From: Gammaproteobacteria bacterium
GTDB taxonomy: Bacteria; Pseudomonadota; Gammaproteobacteria; S012-40
Assembly (NCBI GenBank): GCA_015491615.1
Contig: WFVN01000030.1
Location: 1-5,887 of the forward strand
Direction of reading: 5' to 3'
Length of the DNA: 5,887 nucleotides
Translations under genes and position numbers: made by a program
The notes under the pieces: generated by a model
The model's input: only the letters and a program-made list of their open reading frames with translations
The model's database searches: none
What the model was told of the DNA's origin: nothing
Part shown: piece after piece, positions 1-5,887 of the stretch
Layout: each line of letters starts with the position of its first letter
Numbering within the stretch: position 1 is the first letter of the stretch

Positions 1-1577
1 CCGTCACCCGGGTGGAGAAGAAACAGCGCCGGCGCAACCCCGCGCCCCCCTTCACCACCTCCACCCTGCAACAGGAGGCGGTGCGCAAGCTGGGCTTCTC
101 CGCCAGCCGCACCATGCGCGTCGCCCAACAGTTGTACGAGGGCATCGACATCGGCGGCGAGACGGTGGGCCTCATCACCTACATGCGTACCGATTCGGTG
201 ACCCTCGCCCAGGACGCCCTGGACGAGATCCGCGGCTTCATCGAGGAACGCTACGGGGCCGACCAGGTGCCCGCCAAGGCGCGCACGTTCAAGAACAAGT
301 CCAAGAACGCCCAGGAGGCGCACGAGGCCATCCGCCCCACCTCTGTGGCGCGCACCCCCGAATCCCTCAAGCCCTACCTCAACCGCGATCAGTACCGCCT
401 CTACGAGCTGGTGTGGAAACGCACCGTCGCTTCGCAGATGATCCACGCCACCATCGACACGGTGAGCGTGGACCTGGCCGCCGGCGACTCGGTCTTCCGC
501 GCCACCGGCTCCACCATCCGCAAGCCCGGCTTCCTGAGCGTCTATCAGGAGGGCCTGGACGACGCCAAGAAGGACGAATCCGAAGGGCGCATCCTGCCGC
601 CCCTGGAGGAGGGCCAGCAGGTGGACCTGCTGGCGGTGGTGCCCAGCCAGCACTTCACCGAGCCGCCGCCGCGCTACACCGAGGCGACCCTGGTGAAGGC
701 CCTGGAGGAATACGGCATCGGCCGCCCCTCCACCTACGCCAGCATCATCTCCACCCTGCAGCAGCGGGAGTACGTGGAGATGGACAAGCGGCGCTTCAAA
801 CCCACCGACGTGGGGCGCATCGTCAACAAGTTTCTCACCCAGCACTTCGACCGCTACGTGGACTACGACTTCACCGCCCATCTGGAGGACGAGCTGGACG
901 CCATCTCCCGCGGCGAGAAGGAGTGGGTGCCGGTGCTCAAGGCCTTCTGGGAGCCCTTCCACGCGCGCGTGGAGGACAAGGCCAAGAGCGTGGACCGCAA
1001 GGACGTCACCCACGAGCAGTTGGACGAGGCCTGTCCCAAGTGCGGCCGCCCCCTGTCCATCCGCCTGGGTCGGCGCGGGCGCTTCATCGGCTGCACCGGC
1101 TACCCCGAGTGCGACTACGCCCGCAGCCTGGACGAGGACAAGGACGCCGCGCGCGAGGCGCCGGAGAAGGTGGAAGGGCGCCAGTGCCCCAAGTGCGGTT
1201 CGGACCTGCTCATCCGCAGCGGCCGCTACGGCAAATTCATCGGCTGTTCCGCCTACCCCAAGTGCAAGTACATCGAGCCCCTGGAGAAACCGGAAGACAC
1301 CGGCGTCACCTGTCCGGAGTGCCAGAAGGGCACGCTCCTGAAGCGCAAGTCCCGCTACGGCAAGGTGTTCTACTCCTGCTCCACCTATCCGGACTGCAAG
1401 TACGCGGTGTGGAACCCGCCCCTGCCCGAGCCCTGCCCCAAGTGCGGCTGGCCCATCCTCACCCTCAAGACCACCAAGCGGCGCGGCACCGAGAAGGTCT
1501 GCCCGCAGAAAGGCTGCGGTTACAGCGAGCCTTACGAACCCCCGGACGAGGCCGCCGAGACCGCCGCCGGCAATTGA
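1..1577 (+). CDS. topA: DNA topoisomerase I (type IA), 3' part, N-terminus outside window
   Basis: Relaxes negatively supercoiled DNA by cutting one strand through a tyrosyl-DNA link. The frame is open from the left edge (first whole codon at 3), so the GTG at 12 is internal, not the start. Numbering from that GTG, the catalytic motif ITYMRTDS has its active tyrosine at residue 57 (bases 180-182), with the partner Arg at 59. HEAIRP follows at 103-108 and GIGRPSTYASI at 235-245, both typical of the family. Compared with E. coli TopA (active Tyr319), about 260 residues are missing, including the TOPRIM domain. The C-terminus has four Cys4 zinc ribbons: Cys 341/344/361/367, 392/395/412/418, 434/437/456/462 and 475/478/497/502. 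The short tail after the last ribbon is acidic and Ala-rich. No frameshift is visible. Identity is secure; only the N-terminal part is unseen. Confidence 0.97.
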   Translation, partial: VTRVEKKQRRRNPAPPFTTSTLQQEAVRKLGFSASRTMRVAQQLYEGIDIGGETVGLITYMRTDSVTLAQDALDEIRGFIEERYGADQVPAKARTFKNKSKNAQEAHEAIRPTSVARTPESLKPYLNRDQYRLYELVWKRTVASQMIHATIDTVSVDLAAGDSVFRATGSTIRKPGFLSVYQEGLDDAKKDESEGRILPPLEEGQQVDLLAVVPSQHFTEPPPRYTEATLVKALEEYGIGRPSTYASIISTLQQREYVEMDKRRFKPTDVGRIVNKFLTQHFDRYVDYDFTAHLEDELDAISRGEKEWVPVLKAFWEPFHARVEDKAKSVDRKDVTHEQLDEACPKCGRPLSIRLGRRGRFIGCTGYPECDYARSLDEDKDAAREAPEKVEGRQCPKCGSDLLIRSGRYGKFIGCSAYPKCKYIEPLEKPEDTGVTCPECQKGTLLKRKSRYGKVFYSCSTYPDCKYAVWNPPLPEPCPKCGWPILTLKTTKRRGTEKVCPQKGCGYSEPYEPPDEAAETAAGN

Positions 1578-1600
1578 ACCCTACCCGGACGACCCTGAAC

Positions 1601-1631
1601 GCGGCCCGGTGATTCCGGGCCGCTCCGTATT
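1601..1631 (+). terminator. Probable intrinsic terminator of topA
   Basis: A perfect 9-bp inverted repeat lies 23 bases after the topA stop. GCGGCCCGG (1601-1609) pairs with CCGGGCCGC (1615-1623) around the 5-base loop TGATT. The stem is nearly all GC. The following bases, TCCGTATTG, are only partly T-rich, so termination may be incomplete and some transcripts may read on into typA. Its place between two complete functions supports the terminator reading. The poor U-tract is the reason for moderate confidence. Confidence 0.6.
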
Positions 1632-1643
1632 GCGAGAAGACCC

Positions 1644-3473
1644 ATGAGCCAAGACATCAGCAAGCTGCGCAACATCGCCATCATCGCCCACGTGGACCAC
1701 GGCAAGACCACTCTCGTGGACAAGCTCCTGCAACAGTCCGGCACCCTGCAGGCGCGCGGCGAGGTGGAGGAGCGGGTGATGGACTCCAACGACATCGAAA
1801 AGGAGCGCGGCATCACCATCCTCGCCAAGAACACCGCCATCGACTGGAACGGCTACCACATCAACATCGTCGACACCCCCGGCCACGCCGACTTCGGCGG
1901 CGAGGTGGAGCGCGTGCTGTCCATGGTGGACTCGGTGCTGCTGCTGGTCGATGCGGTGGAAGGCCCCATGCCCCAGACCCGCTTCGTGACCCAGAAGGCC
2001 CTGGCGCGGGGCTTGAGGCCCATCGTCGTGGTGAACAAGATCGACCGCACCGGCGCCCGCCCCGACTGGGCGGTGGACCAGACCTTCGACCTCTTCGACC
2101 GCCTCGGCGCCAGCGACGAACAGCTCGACTTCCCCATCGTCTATGCCTCCGCCCTCAACGGCTACGCCGGCCTCGACCCGGACGTGCGCGAGGGCGACAT
2201 GACGCCCCTGTTCGAGACCATCGTCGAGCACGTCAGTCCCCCCGATGTGGACCTGGAGGGCCCTTTCCAGCTGCAGGTCTCCGCCCTCGACTACAACAGC
2301 TACGTGGGCGTCATCGGCATCGGCCGGGTGACCCGCGGGCGCATCCGCGCCAACTCGCCGGTGACGGTGGTGGACCGCGAGGGCGCCACCCGCCGCGGGC
2401 GCATCCTCCAGATCTATGGTTTCCTGGGCCTGGAACGGGTGGAGCGGGAGGAGGCCCAGGCCGGCGACATCATCGCCTTCACCGGCCTCGACCCCCTGTT
2501 CATCTCCGACACCGTGTGCGACCCGGAACACGTGGAGGCCCTGCCGCCGCTGACCGTGGACGAGCCCACCGTGAGCATGACCTTCCAGGTCAACACCTCC
2601 CCCTTCGCCGGTCGCGAGGGCAAGTACCTCACCTCCCGCCAGATCCGCGAGCGCCTGGACCGGGAGCTCATCCACAACGTCGCCCTGCGGGTGGAGGACA
2701 CCGACGACCCGGACAAATTCAAGGTCTCCGGGCGCGGCGAGCTGCACCTTTCCATCCTCATCGAGAACATGCGCCGCGAGGGTTACGAGCTGGGCGTCTC
2801 GCGCCCCGAGGTGATCGTCCGCGAAAGGGAGGACGGCACCCTCGAGGAGCCCTACGAACAAGTCACCGTGGACGTGGAGGAGCAGCACCAGGGCACGGTG
2901 ATGGAAAAACTGGGCGAGCGCGGCGGCGAACTCAAGGACATGGTCCCCGACGGCCAGGGCCGGGTGCGCCTGGACTACATCGTCCCCTCCCGCGGCCTCA
3001 TCGGCTTCCGCACCGAATTCCTCACCGCCACCGCCGGCACCGGCCTCATCCACTCCGTGTTCGACCACTACGGCCCCAAGAAGGCGGGCGAGTACGGGGT
3101 GCGCACCAACGGCGTCCTCATCAGCAACGGCCAGGGCAAGGCCCTGGGCTACGCCCTCTTCAACCTGCAGGAGCGCGGGCGGTTGTTCATCGGCCCCGGC
3201 GACGAGGTGTACGAGGGCATGATCATCGGCATCCACTCGCGTGCCAACGACCTGGTGGTGAACCCCCTGAAGGCCAAGCAGCTCACCAACATCCGCGCCG
3301 CGGGCTCGGACGAGAACATTCTCCTCACCCCGCCGCTGCGCCTGAGCCTGGAGCAGGCCCTGGAATTCATCGACGACGACGAGCTGGTGGAGGTGACCCC
3401 CAAGGCCATCCGCCTGCGCAAGAAGCTCCTCAAGGAACACGAACGCAAGCGCGCCGCCCGCGGCGGCGTCTGA
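1644..3473 (+). CDS. typA: Ribosome-associated GTPase TypA/BipA
   Basis: A translational GTPase of the EF-G/LepA group that binds the 70S ribosome and is known to aid 50S assembly and growth under cold or other stress. All G motifs are present: AHVDHGKT at 15-22 (G1), ERGITI at 54-59 (switch I), DTPGH at 77-81 (G3), NKID at 131-134 (G4) and SAL at 169-171 (G5). A beta-barrel domain II follows at about 205-300, then alpha/beta domains. The TypA-specific C-terminal part contains SRGLIGFRTEFLTATAGTG (449-467) and HSRANDLVVNPL (531-542). It ends in a basic tail (591-606), the ribosome-contacting region of the family. At 609 residues it matches the usual length of about 607. The ATG is preceded only by a weak GAGAAG-like site, but the N-terminus SKLRNIAIIAHVDHG aligns with the family from the first residues. 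No clear promoter is seen in the 66-base gap. Confidence 0.98.
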   Translation: MSQDISKLRNIAIIAHVDHGKTTLVDKLLQQSGTLQARGEVEERVMDSNDIEKERGITILAKNTAIDWNGYHINIVDTPGHADFGGEVERVLSMVDSVLLLVDAVEGPMPQTRFVTQKALARGLRPIVVVNKIDRTGARPDWAVDQTFDLFDRLGASDEQLDFPIVYASALNGYAGLDPDVREGDMTPLFETIVEHVSPPDVDLEGPFQLQVSALDYNSYVGVIGIGRVTRGRIRANSPVTVVDREGATRRGRILQIYGFLGLERVEREEAQAGDIIAFTGLDPLFISDTVCDPEHVEALPPLTVDEPTVSMTFQVNTSPFAGREGKYLTSRQIRERLDRELIHNVALRVEDTDDPDKFKVSGRGELHLSILIENMRREGYELGVSRPEVIVREREDGTLEEPYEQVTVDVEEQHQGTVMEKLGERGGELKDMVPDGQGRVRLDYIVPSRGLIGFRTEFLTATAGTGLIHSVFDHYGPKKAGEYGVRTNGVLISNGQGKALGYALFNLQERGRLFIGPGDEVYEGMIIGIHSRANDLVVNPLKAKQLTNIRAAGSDENILLTPPLRLSLEQALEFIDDDELVEVTPKAIRLRKKLLKEHERKRAARGGV

Positions 3474-3480
3474 CCCGCAT

Positions 3481-3538
3481 GCTCCTCCCGGTGGCCTCCA
3501 TTTGCTAGTGTAGGGGCGGAGAATCGCCAAGGAGGAGC
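3481..3538 (+). repeat. Inverted repeat able to mask a ribosome binding site
   Basis: GCTCCTCC (3481-3488), just after the typA stop, is the exact reverse complement of GGAGGAGC (3531-3538). The latter contains most of the Shine-Dalgarno sequence of the next gene. In RNA the two arms could form an 8-bp helix closing a 42-base loop. A weak -10-like TAGTGT (3506-3511) lies between the arms. Transcripts read through from typA would carry both arms, while a transcript starting near 3518 would lack the upstream arm. The complementarity is seen directly; a regulatory role is inference, and Shine-Dalgarno-like complements arise by chance fairly often. Confidence 0.35.
3529..3535 (+). promoter_or_regulatory. 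Strong Shine-Dalgarno site of the membrane protein gene
   Basis: AAGGAGG lies 6 bases before the ATG at 3542. It is a near-perfect match to the 16S rRNA tail and the strongest ribosome binding site in the window. It fixes the start of the unknown membrane protein and suggests efficient translation when the site is free. Confidence 0.88.
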
Positions 3539-3541
3539 GCC

Positions 3542-4111
3542 ATGATCGGCAAGAAGAACGTCGTCTTCGGGTTTCTGTTCCTGGTCTTCACCGCCGGCCT
3601 CGGCCCGGTGATGGTGAACATGTACGAAGAGTGGGGCGCGGCCAACGCCGGAAAACAAGAGGTGGTGGGGCGCCTGCAGGCCCTTGCCAGCACCGACTTC
3701 GAAGAAGACCCGGACACCCTCGACGATCTGGATGCCAAGACCCTGGCGGTGACCAACGCCGAGGCCATCCTCGCCATGAACAAGGTGGGGGCCCTGGAGT
3801 TCGGCATCGACTACATCAAGGGCGGCCCCCACGCGCACGGCAACCTGGAGGCCCTCCTCAACATCGCCGTCGGGCTCACTCTCGGTTTCCTCGCCGTGGG
3901 GACCCTGTTCAAGCAGGTCATCTCCTGGTGCTTCATCCTCGGCACCTTGCTCCACTCCGGTCTCCTCTATCTGGAGCGGGTCTTCCAATTGGAGTGGGCC
4001 GGCAGCCTGCTGGACACCGGTGTCGGCCCGGTGCTCATCCTGGTGGGGTTGCTGCTCACCGGCATCGCCGCCTTCAAGGGGCTGCAGCCGCGGCCGGTGG
4101 AGGACGGATGA
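3542..4111 (+). CDS. Unknown four-helix inner-membrane protein
   Basis: I do not recognise this 189-residue protein as a named family. Four hydrophobic segments are visible at about 7-27, 103-123, 126-147 and 160-180. The N-terminus (MIGKKN) and the 2-3 loop (FKQ) carry the positive charges, so both ends are probably cytoplasmic. That places the acidic, mostly helical stretch 28-102 in the periplasm. It ends in PHAHGNLEALLNI (96-108), with His97 and His99 at the mouth of helix 2; helix 3 holds LHSG with His138. H-x-H-x-N followed by a hydrophobic helix recalls the HAHLN motif of some haem-copper-oxidase-related membrane proteins, but this likeness is weak. Helix 1 could instead be an uncleaved signal anchor; no clear cleavage site is seen. 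The ATG is set by AAGGAGG 6 bases upstream. The stop overlaps the dtd start (ATGA), so the two are probably co-translated. Confidence 0.9.
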   Translation: MIGKKNVVFGFLFLVFTAGLGPVMVNMYEEWGAANAGKQEVVGRLQALASTDFEEDPDTLDDLDAKTLAVTNAEAILAMNKVGALEFGIDYIKGGPHAHGNLEALLNIAVGLTLGFLAVGTLFKQVISWCFILGTLLHSGLLYLERVFQLEWAGSLLDTGVGPVLILVGLLLTGIAAFKGLQPRPVEDG

Positions 4112-4557
4112 TCGGCCTGTTGCAGCGGGTACGCGAGGCACGGGTCACCGTCGCCGGGGAGACGGTGGGGGCCATCGGCGCCGGCCTGCTGGTCCTGGTG
4201 GGGGTGGAGCGGGGCGATACCGAGGCGCAGGTCCAGCGCCTCCTGGAGCGCCTCCTCGGTTACCGCGTGTTCGATGACGCGGACGGGCGTATGAACCGCA
4301 GCCTGCGGGAGACGGGCGGGGGTCTGCTGCTGGTGCCCCAGTTCACCCTCGCCGCCGACACCCGCAAGGGCACCCGCCCCAGTTTCACCCCCGCCGCCGA
4401 CCCGGACACCGGCCGGCGCCTGTTCCAGTACCTGCTCGAGCGTGCCCGCGCCGCCCACGCCCCGGTGGCGGCCGGCCGCTTCGGCGCCGACATGGACGTG
4501 GCCCTGGTCAACCATGGGCCGGTGACCTTCTGGCTGCGTGTGCCGCCCCCGGGGTGA
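4108..4557 (+). CDS. dtd: D-aminoacyl-tRNA deacylase (DTD)
   Basis: Hydrolyses D-amino acids (D-Tyr and others, also Gly mischarged on tRNA-Ala) from tRNA, keeping D-residues out of proteins. It is a cytoplasmic homodimer that acts through RNA and backbone contacts. The 149-residue length is close to E. coli DTD (145). It opens with the typical MIGLLQRVREARVTV. YRVFDDADGRMNRSL is at 52-66, the active-site segment VPQFTLAAD at 76-84, RPSF at 90-93, GRFGADM at 123-129 and the cross-subunit motif NHGPVTF at 135-141. The usual first motif is SQFTL; here Ser is replaced by Pro77 while Gln78 and Thr80 remain. The usual NxGPVT motif is intact. The ATG overlaps the preceding stop by 4 bases and has GGAGG at 4099-4103, indicating translational coupling with the membrane protein. 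This start is supported because the family's conserved N-terminus begins exactly here. Confidence 0.97.
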   Translation: MIGLLQRVREARVTVAGETVGAIGAGLLVLVGVERGDTEAQVQRLLERLLGYRVFDDADGRMNRSLRETGGGLLLVPQFTLAADTRKGTRPSFTPAADPDTGRRLFQYLLERARAAHAPVAAGRFGADMDVALVNHGPVTFWLRVPPPG

Positions 4558-4583
4558 AGGGCGCGCCCCGTTCGGGTTATAGT
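4554..4583 (+). promoter_or_regulatory. Possible sigma70 promoter of tas
   Basis: TATAGT (4578-4583) matches the -10 consensus at five of six bases in an otherwise GC-rich gap. The only -35 candidate is GTGAAG (4554-4559), a poor match overlapping the dtd stop, with an 18-base spacer. A start near 4590 would leave a leader of about 23 bases with GAGGGGG (4602-4608) before the tas ATG. The perfect palindrome GGGCGCGCCC (4559-4568) sits in the spacer. The -10 is believable; the -35 is not convincing. Confidence 0.38.
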
Positions 4584-4612
4584 TTCCGGATAACGAAAAA
4601 CGAGGGGGAACG

Positions 4613-5653
4613 ATGGAATACCGGCCATTGGGGGAGTCCGGCATCCGGGTGAGCCTCATCGGCCTGGGGACCATGACCTTCGGCGAGCAGAACAGTCCGG
4701 AGGAGGCCTTCGCGCAACTGGATCGGGCGGTCGCCGCCGGGGTCAACCTCATCGATACCGCCGAACTCTACCCCGTCCCGCCGCGCGCCGAGACCTACGG
4801 TCGCACCGAAGCCATCATCGGCCAGTGGCTCAAGGCCCGGCCGGGGATGCGCGAGCGGGTGGTGATCGCCACCAAGGCGGCCAGCCGCGGCGACTGGATC
4901 CCCTGGATCCGCGGCGGCCCGCGGCTCGACCGCCGTCATCTGGAGGCGGCCCTGGAAGGCAGCCTGCGGCGCCTGGGGGTGGAGACCATCGACCTTTACC
5001 AACTCCACTGGCCGGACCGCAAGACCAATTTCTTCGGCCGCCTCGGCTACGAGCACGACCCGGACGACGCGGCCGTGCCCCTGCGCGAGACCCTGGAAGT
5101 GCTGGCCGACTTCGTGCGCGCCGGCAAAGTGCGCCTCGTGGGCGTCTCCAACGAGACCCCCTGGGGGGTGATGAAACTCCTGCAGCTGGCCCGCGAGCAC
5201 GACCTCCCGCGCATCGTCTCCATCCAGAACCCCTACAACCTCCTCAACCGCACCTTCGAAATCGGTCTCGCCGAGGTGAGCCTGCGCGAGCGGGTGGGCC
5301 TGCTCGCCTACTCGCCCCTCGCCTTCGGCATGCTCACCGGCAAATACTTGGGGGGGGCACGACCATCTAGGGCGCGCCTGACCCTGTTCGAGCGTTTCGA
5401 TCGCTATTCCAATCCCCGCGCCGTGGCCGCCATCGAGGCGTACGTCTCCATCGCCCGCGAGGCAGGCTTGTCGCCGGCGCAGATGGCCTTGGCCTACGTC
5501 AACAGCCGCCCCTTCCTCGCCAGCAACCTCATCGGCGCCACCACCCTGGCGCAACTGGAAGAGAACCTGGCCAGTCTCGACCTCGCCCTCGCCCCGGAGG
5601 TGCTCGCTGCCATCGAGGCGGTGCACGCCGACAACCCCAACCCCAGCCCGTGA
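4613..5653 (+). CDS. tas: Aldo/keto reductase, Tas-like
   Basis: A soluble NADP(H)-dependent oxidoreductase of the aldo/keto reductase superfamily with a TIM-barrel fold; the natural substrate is not established. It is 346 residues, the same as E. coli Tas, and follows it along its whole length: GLGTMTFGEQNS at 17-28, LIDTAELYPVPPR at 46-58, DLYQLHWPDR at 127-136, GVSNET at 177-182 and SIQNPYNLLNR at 203-213. The catalytic tetrad is complete: Asp48, Tyr53, Lys88 and His132. The C-terminal cofactor-binding segment is GATTLAQLEENLAS (308-321). E. coli tas is named for suppressing tyrosine auxotrophy, which does not define its reaction. The ATG follows GAGGGGG by 4 bases. Codons 246-254 hold a G8 run and several rare codons, but the frame stays aligned with the family on both sides. 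The lipoprotein gene follows after 16 bases, so the two are probably co-transcribed. Confidence 0.95.
   Translation: MEYRPLGESGIRVSLIGLGTMTFGEQNSPEEAFAQLDRAVAAGVNLIDTAELYPVPPRAETYGRTEAIIGQWLKARPGMRERVVIATKAASRGDWIPWIRGGPRLDRRHLEAALEGSLRRLGVETIDLYQLHWPDRKTNFFGRLGYEHDPDDAAVPLRETLEVLADFVRAGKVRLVGVSNETPWGVMKLLQLAREHDLPRIVSIQNPYNLLNRTFEIGLAEVSLRERVGLLAYSPLAFGMLTGKYLGGARPSRARLTLFERFDRYSNPRAVAAIEAYVSIAREAGLSPAQMALAYVNSRPFLASNLIGATTLAQLEENLASLDLALAPEVLAAIEAVHADNPNPSP
5350..5357 (+). repeat. G8 homopolymer inside tas
   Basis: Eight consecutive G bases span codons 246-249 of tas (Leu-Gly-Gly-Ala). It is the longest single-base run I noticed in the window. Loss of one G would bring an early TGA about ten codons on, and gain of one would bring the TAG at 5368-5370 into frame. 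As written, the tract keeps the correct frame. Confidence 0.9.
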
Positions 5654-5669
5654 TTCCCAAGGACGGCCC

Positions 5670-5887
5670 ATGAACCCCATGCAAACCCTCCTGTTCCTCC
5701 TCGGCGCGGCCCTCCTCGCCGCCTGCGCCAGCTCCCGCGTGGTGGCCCCCCAGGCCCCGGTCCTCGCCCAGGGAGACGCTCCCGCCGCCACCGTCTACTT
5801 CATCCGCCCGCGCGCCTCCCGCAGCCACGGGGTGGCAGACAACCCGGTGCGCGTCCTCATCGACAAACAGTACGTCCTGGACCTGGC
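5670..5887 (+). CDS. DUF2846-like lipoprotein, 5' part, cut by window edge
   Basis: An open frame with no stop before the right edge, giving 72 whole codons. The N-terminus MNPMQTLLFLLGAALLAAC is a lipoprotein signal peptide with the lipobox LAAC at 16-19. Cys19 would be lipidated, and Ala at +2 (no Asp) predicts sorting to the outer membrane. After a Pro/Ala-rich linker (about 20-40) comes ATVYFIRPRAS at 40-50, then VRVLIDKQYVLDL. This is the pattern of DUF2846-type lipoproteins (vYfyRP, then a short strand with an ID/VDG-like turn). The family is recalled from pattern, and its function is unknown. AAGGA (5659-5663) lies 6 bases before the ATG. A second in-frame ATG at 5679 is less well placed. 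It is probably in one operon with tas. Confidence 0.85.
   Translation, partial: MNPMQTLLFLLGAALLAACASSRVVAPQAPVLAQGDAPAATVYFIRPRASRSHGVADNPVRVLIDKQYVLDL

Noticed and set aside
12..14. GTG at 12 as the true start of the first gene
   Set aside because: The frame is open upstream to the window edge, and a type IA topoisomerase cannot begin here without its TOPRIM domain; there is also no ribosome binding site before it.
3452..3468. A 7-bp perfect hairpin (CGCCGCC, loop CGC, GGCGGCG) at the end of typA as a terminator
   Set aside because: It lies inside the last codons (Ala-Ala-Arg-Gly-Gly), arises simply from GC-rich Ala/Gly codons, and no T-run follows.
1581..3530. A 649-codon open frame on the - strand covering all of typA
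   Set aside because: It mirrors typA with the codon positions in a register where GC-rich third positions remove stop codons. The product is a low-complexity run rich in Val, Gly, Ala, His and Asp with no known fold, as expected of an antisense shadow in very GC-rich DNA.
4236..4260. Short direct repeat AGCGCCTCCTGG / AGCGCCTCCTCG in dtd
   Set aside because: It encodes the amphipathic helix segment QRLLERLL, ordinary for this protein, and has only two short copies.
5348..5370. Frameshift or pseudogene in tas at the G8 run
   Set aside because: The frame as written continues the Tas alignment smoothly on both sides to a normal C-terminus at the family's usual length.
4577..5791. A 404-codon open frame on the - strand opposite tas
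   Set aside because: It is the same antisense artefact: composition is biased to Gly, Ala, Val, Arg, His and Glu with no motif, while the + strand codes for a full-length Tas with its complete catalytic tetrad.

Overview
The window is a compact, very GC-rich stretch of bacterial chromosome. Third codon positions are almost all G or C, and five of the six genes I recognise lie close together on the + strand. TypA, Dtd and Tas all resemble their gammaproteobacterial (E. coli-type) versions. A GC-rich gammaproteobacterium, for example of the Chromatiales/Ectothiorhodospiraceae type, is the best guess. That placement is inferred from protein likeness recalled from memory, not from a search.

Layout from left to right, all on +: (1) the 3' two-thirds of topA (DNA topoisomerase I), entering from the left edge with its N-terminal TOPRIM domain outside the window; (2) a perfect 9-bp GC hairpin, probably the topA terminator; (3) complete typA/bipA, a ribosome-associated GTPase; (4) a 189-residue four-helix membrane protein of unknown function behind a very strong ribosome binding site; (5) dtd (D-aminoacyl-tRNA deacylase), whose start overlaps the stop of the membrane gene as ATGA; (6) a short gap with a plausible -10 box, then tas, an aldo/keto reductase; (7) 16 bases later, the first 72 codons of a lipoprotein with a DUF2846-like domain, cut by the right edge. 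No stretch longer than about 70 bases lacks a gene. I see no rRNA or tRNA gene, insertion sequence, CRISPR array, integrase or phage gene.

Functionally this is mostly housekeeping: supercoiling control (TopA), ribosome assembly and stress translation (TypA), and removal of D-amino acids from tRNA (Dtd). Two envelope proteins of unknown role and one NADP(H) reductase accompany them. Likely transcription units are topA (ending at the hairpin), typA, the membrane gene with dtd, and tas with the lipoprotein gene.

I found no convincing new multi-gene system. The points most worth a second look are small: the unknown membrane protein with an H-A-H-G-N motif and a further His in its third helix, a Ser-to-Pro change in the Dtd active-site motif, an upstream element that could mask the membrane gene's ribosome binding site, and a G8 run followed by rare codons inside tas.
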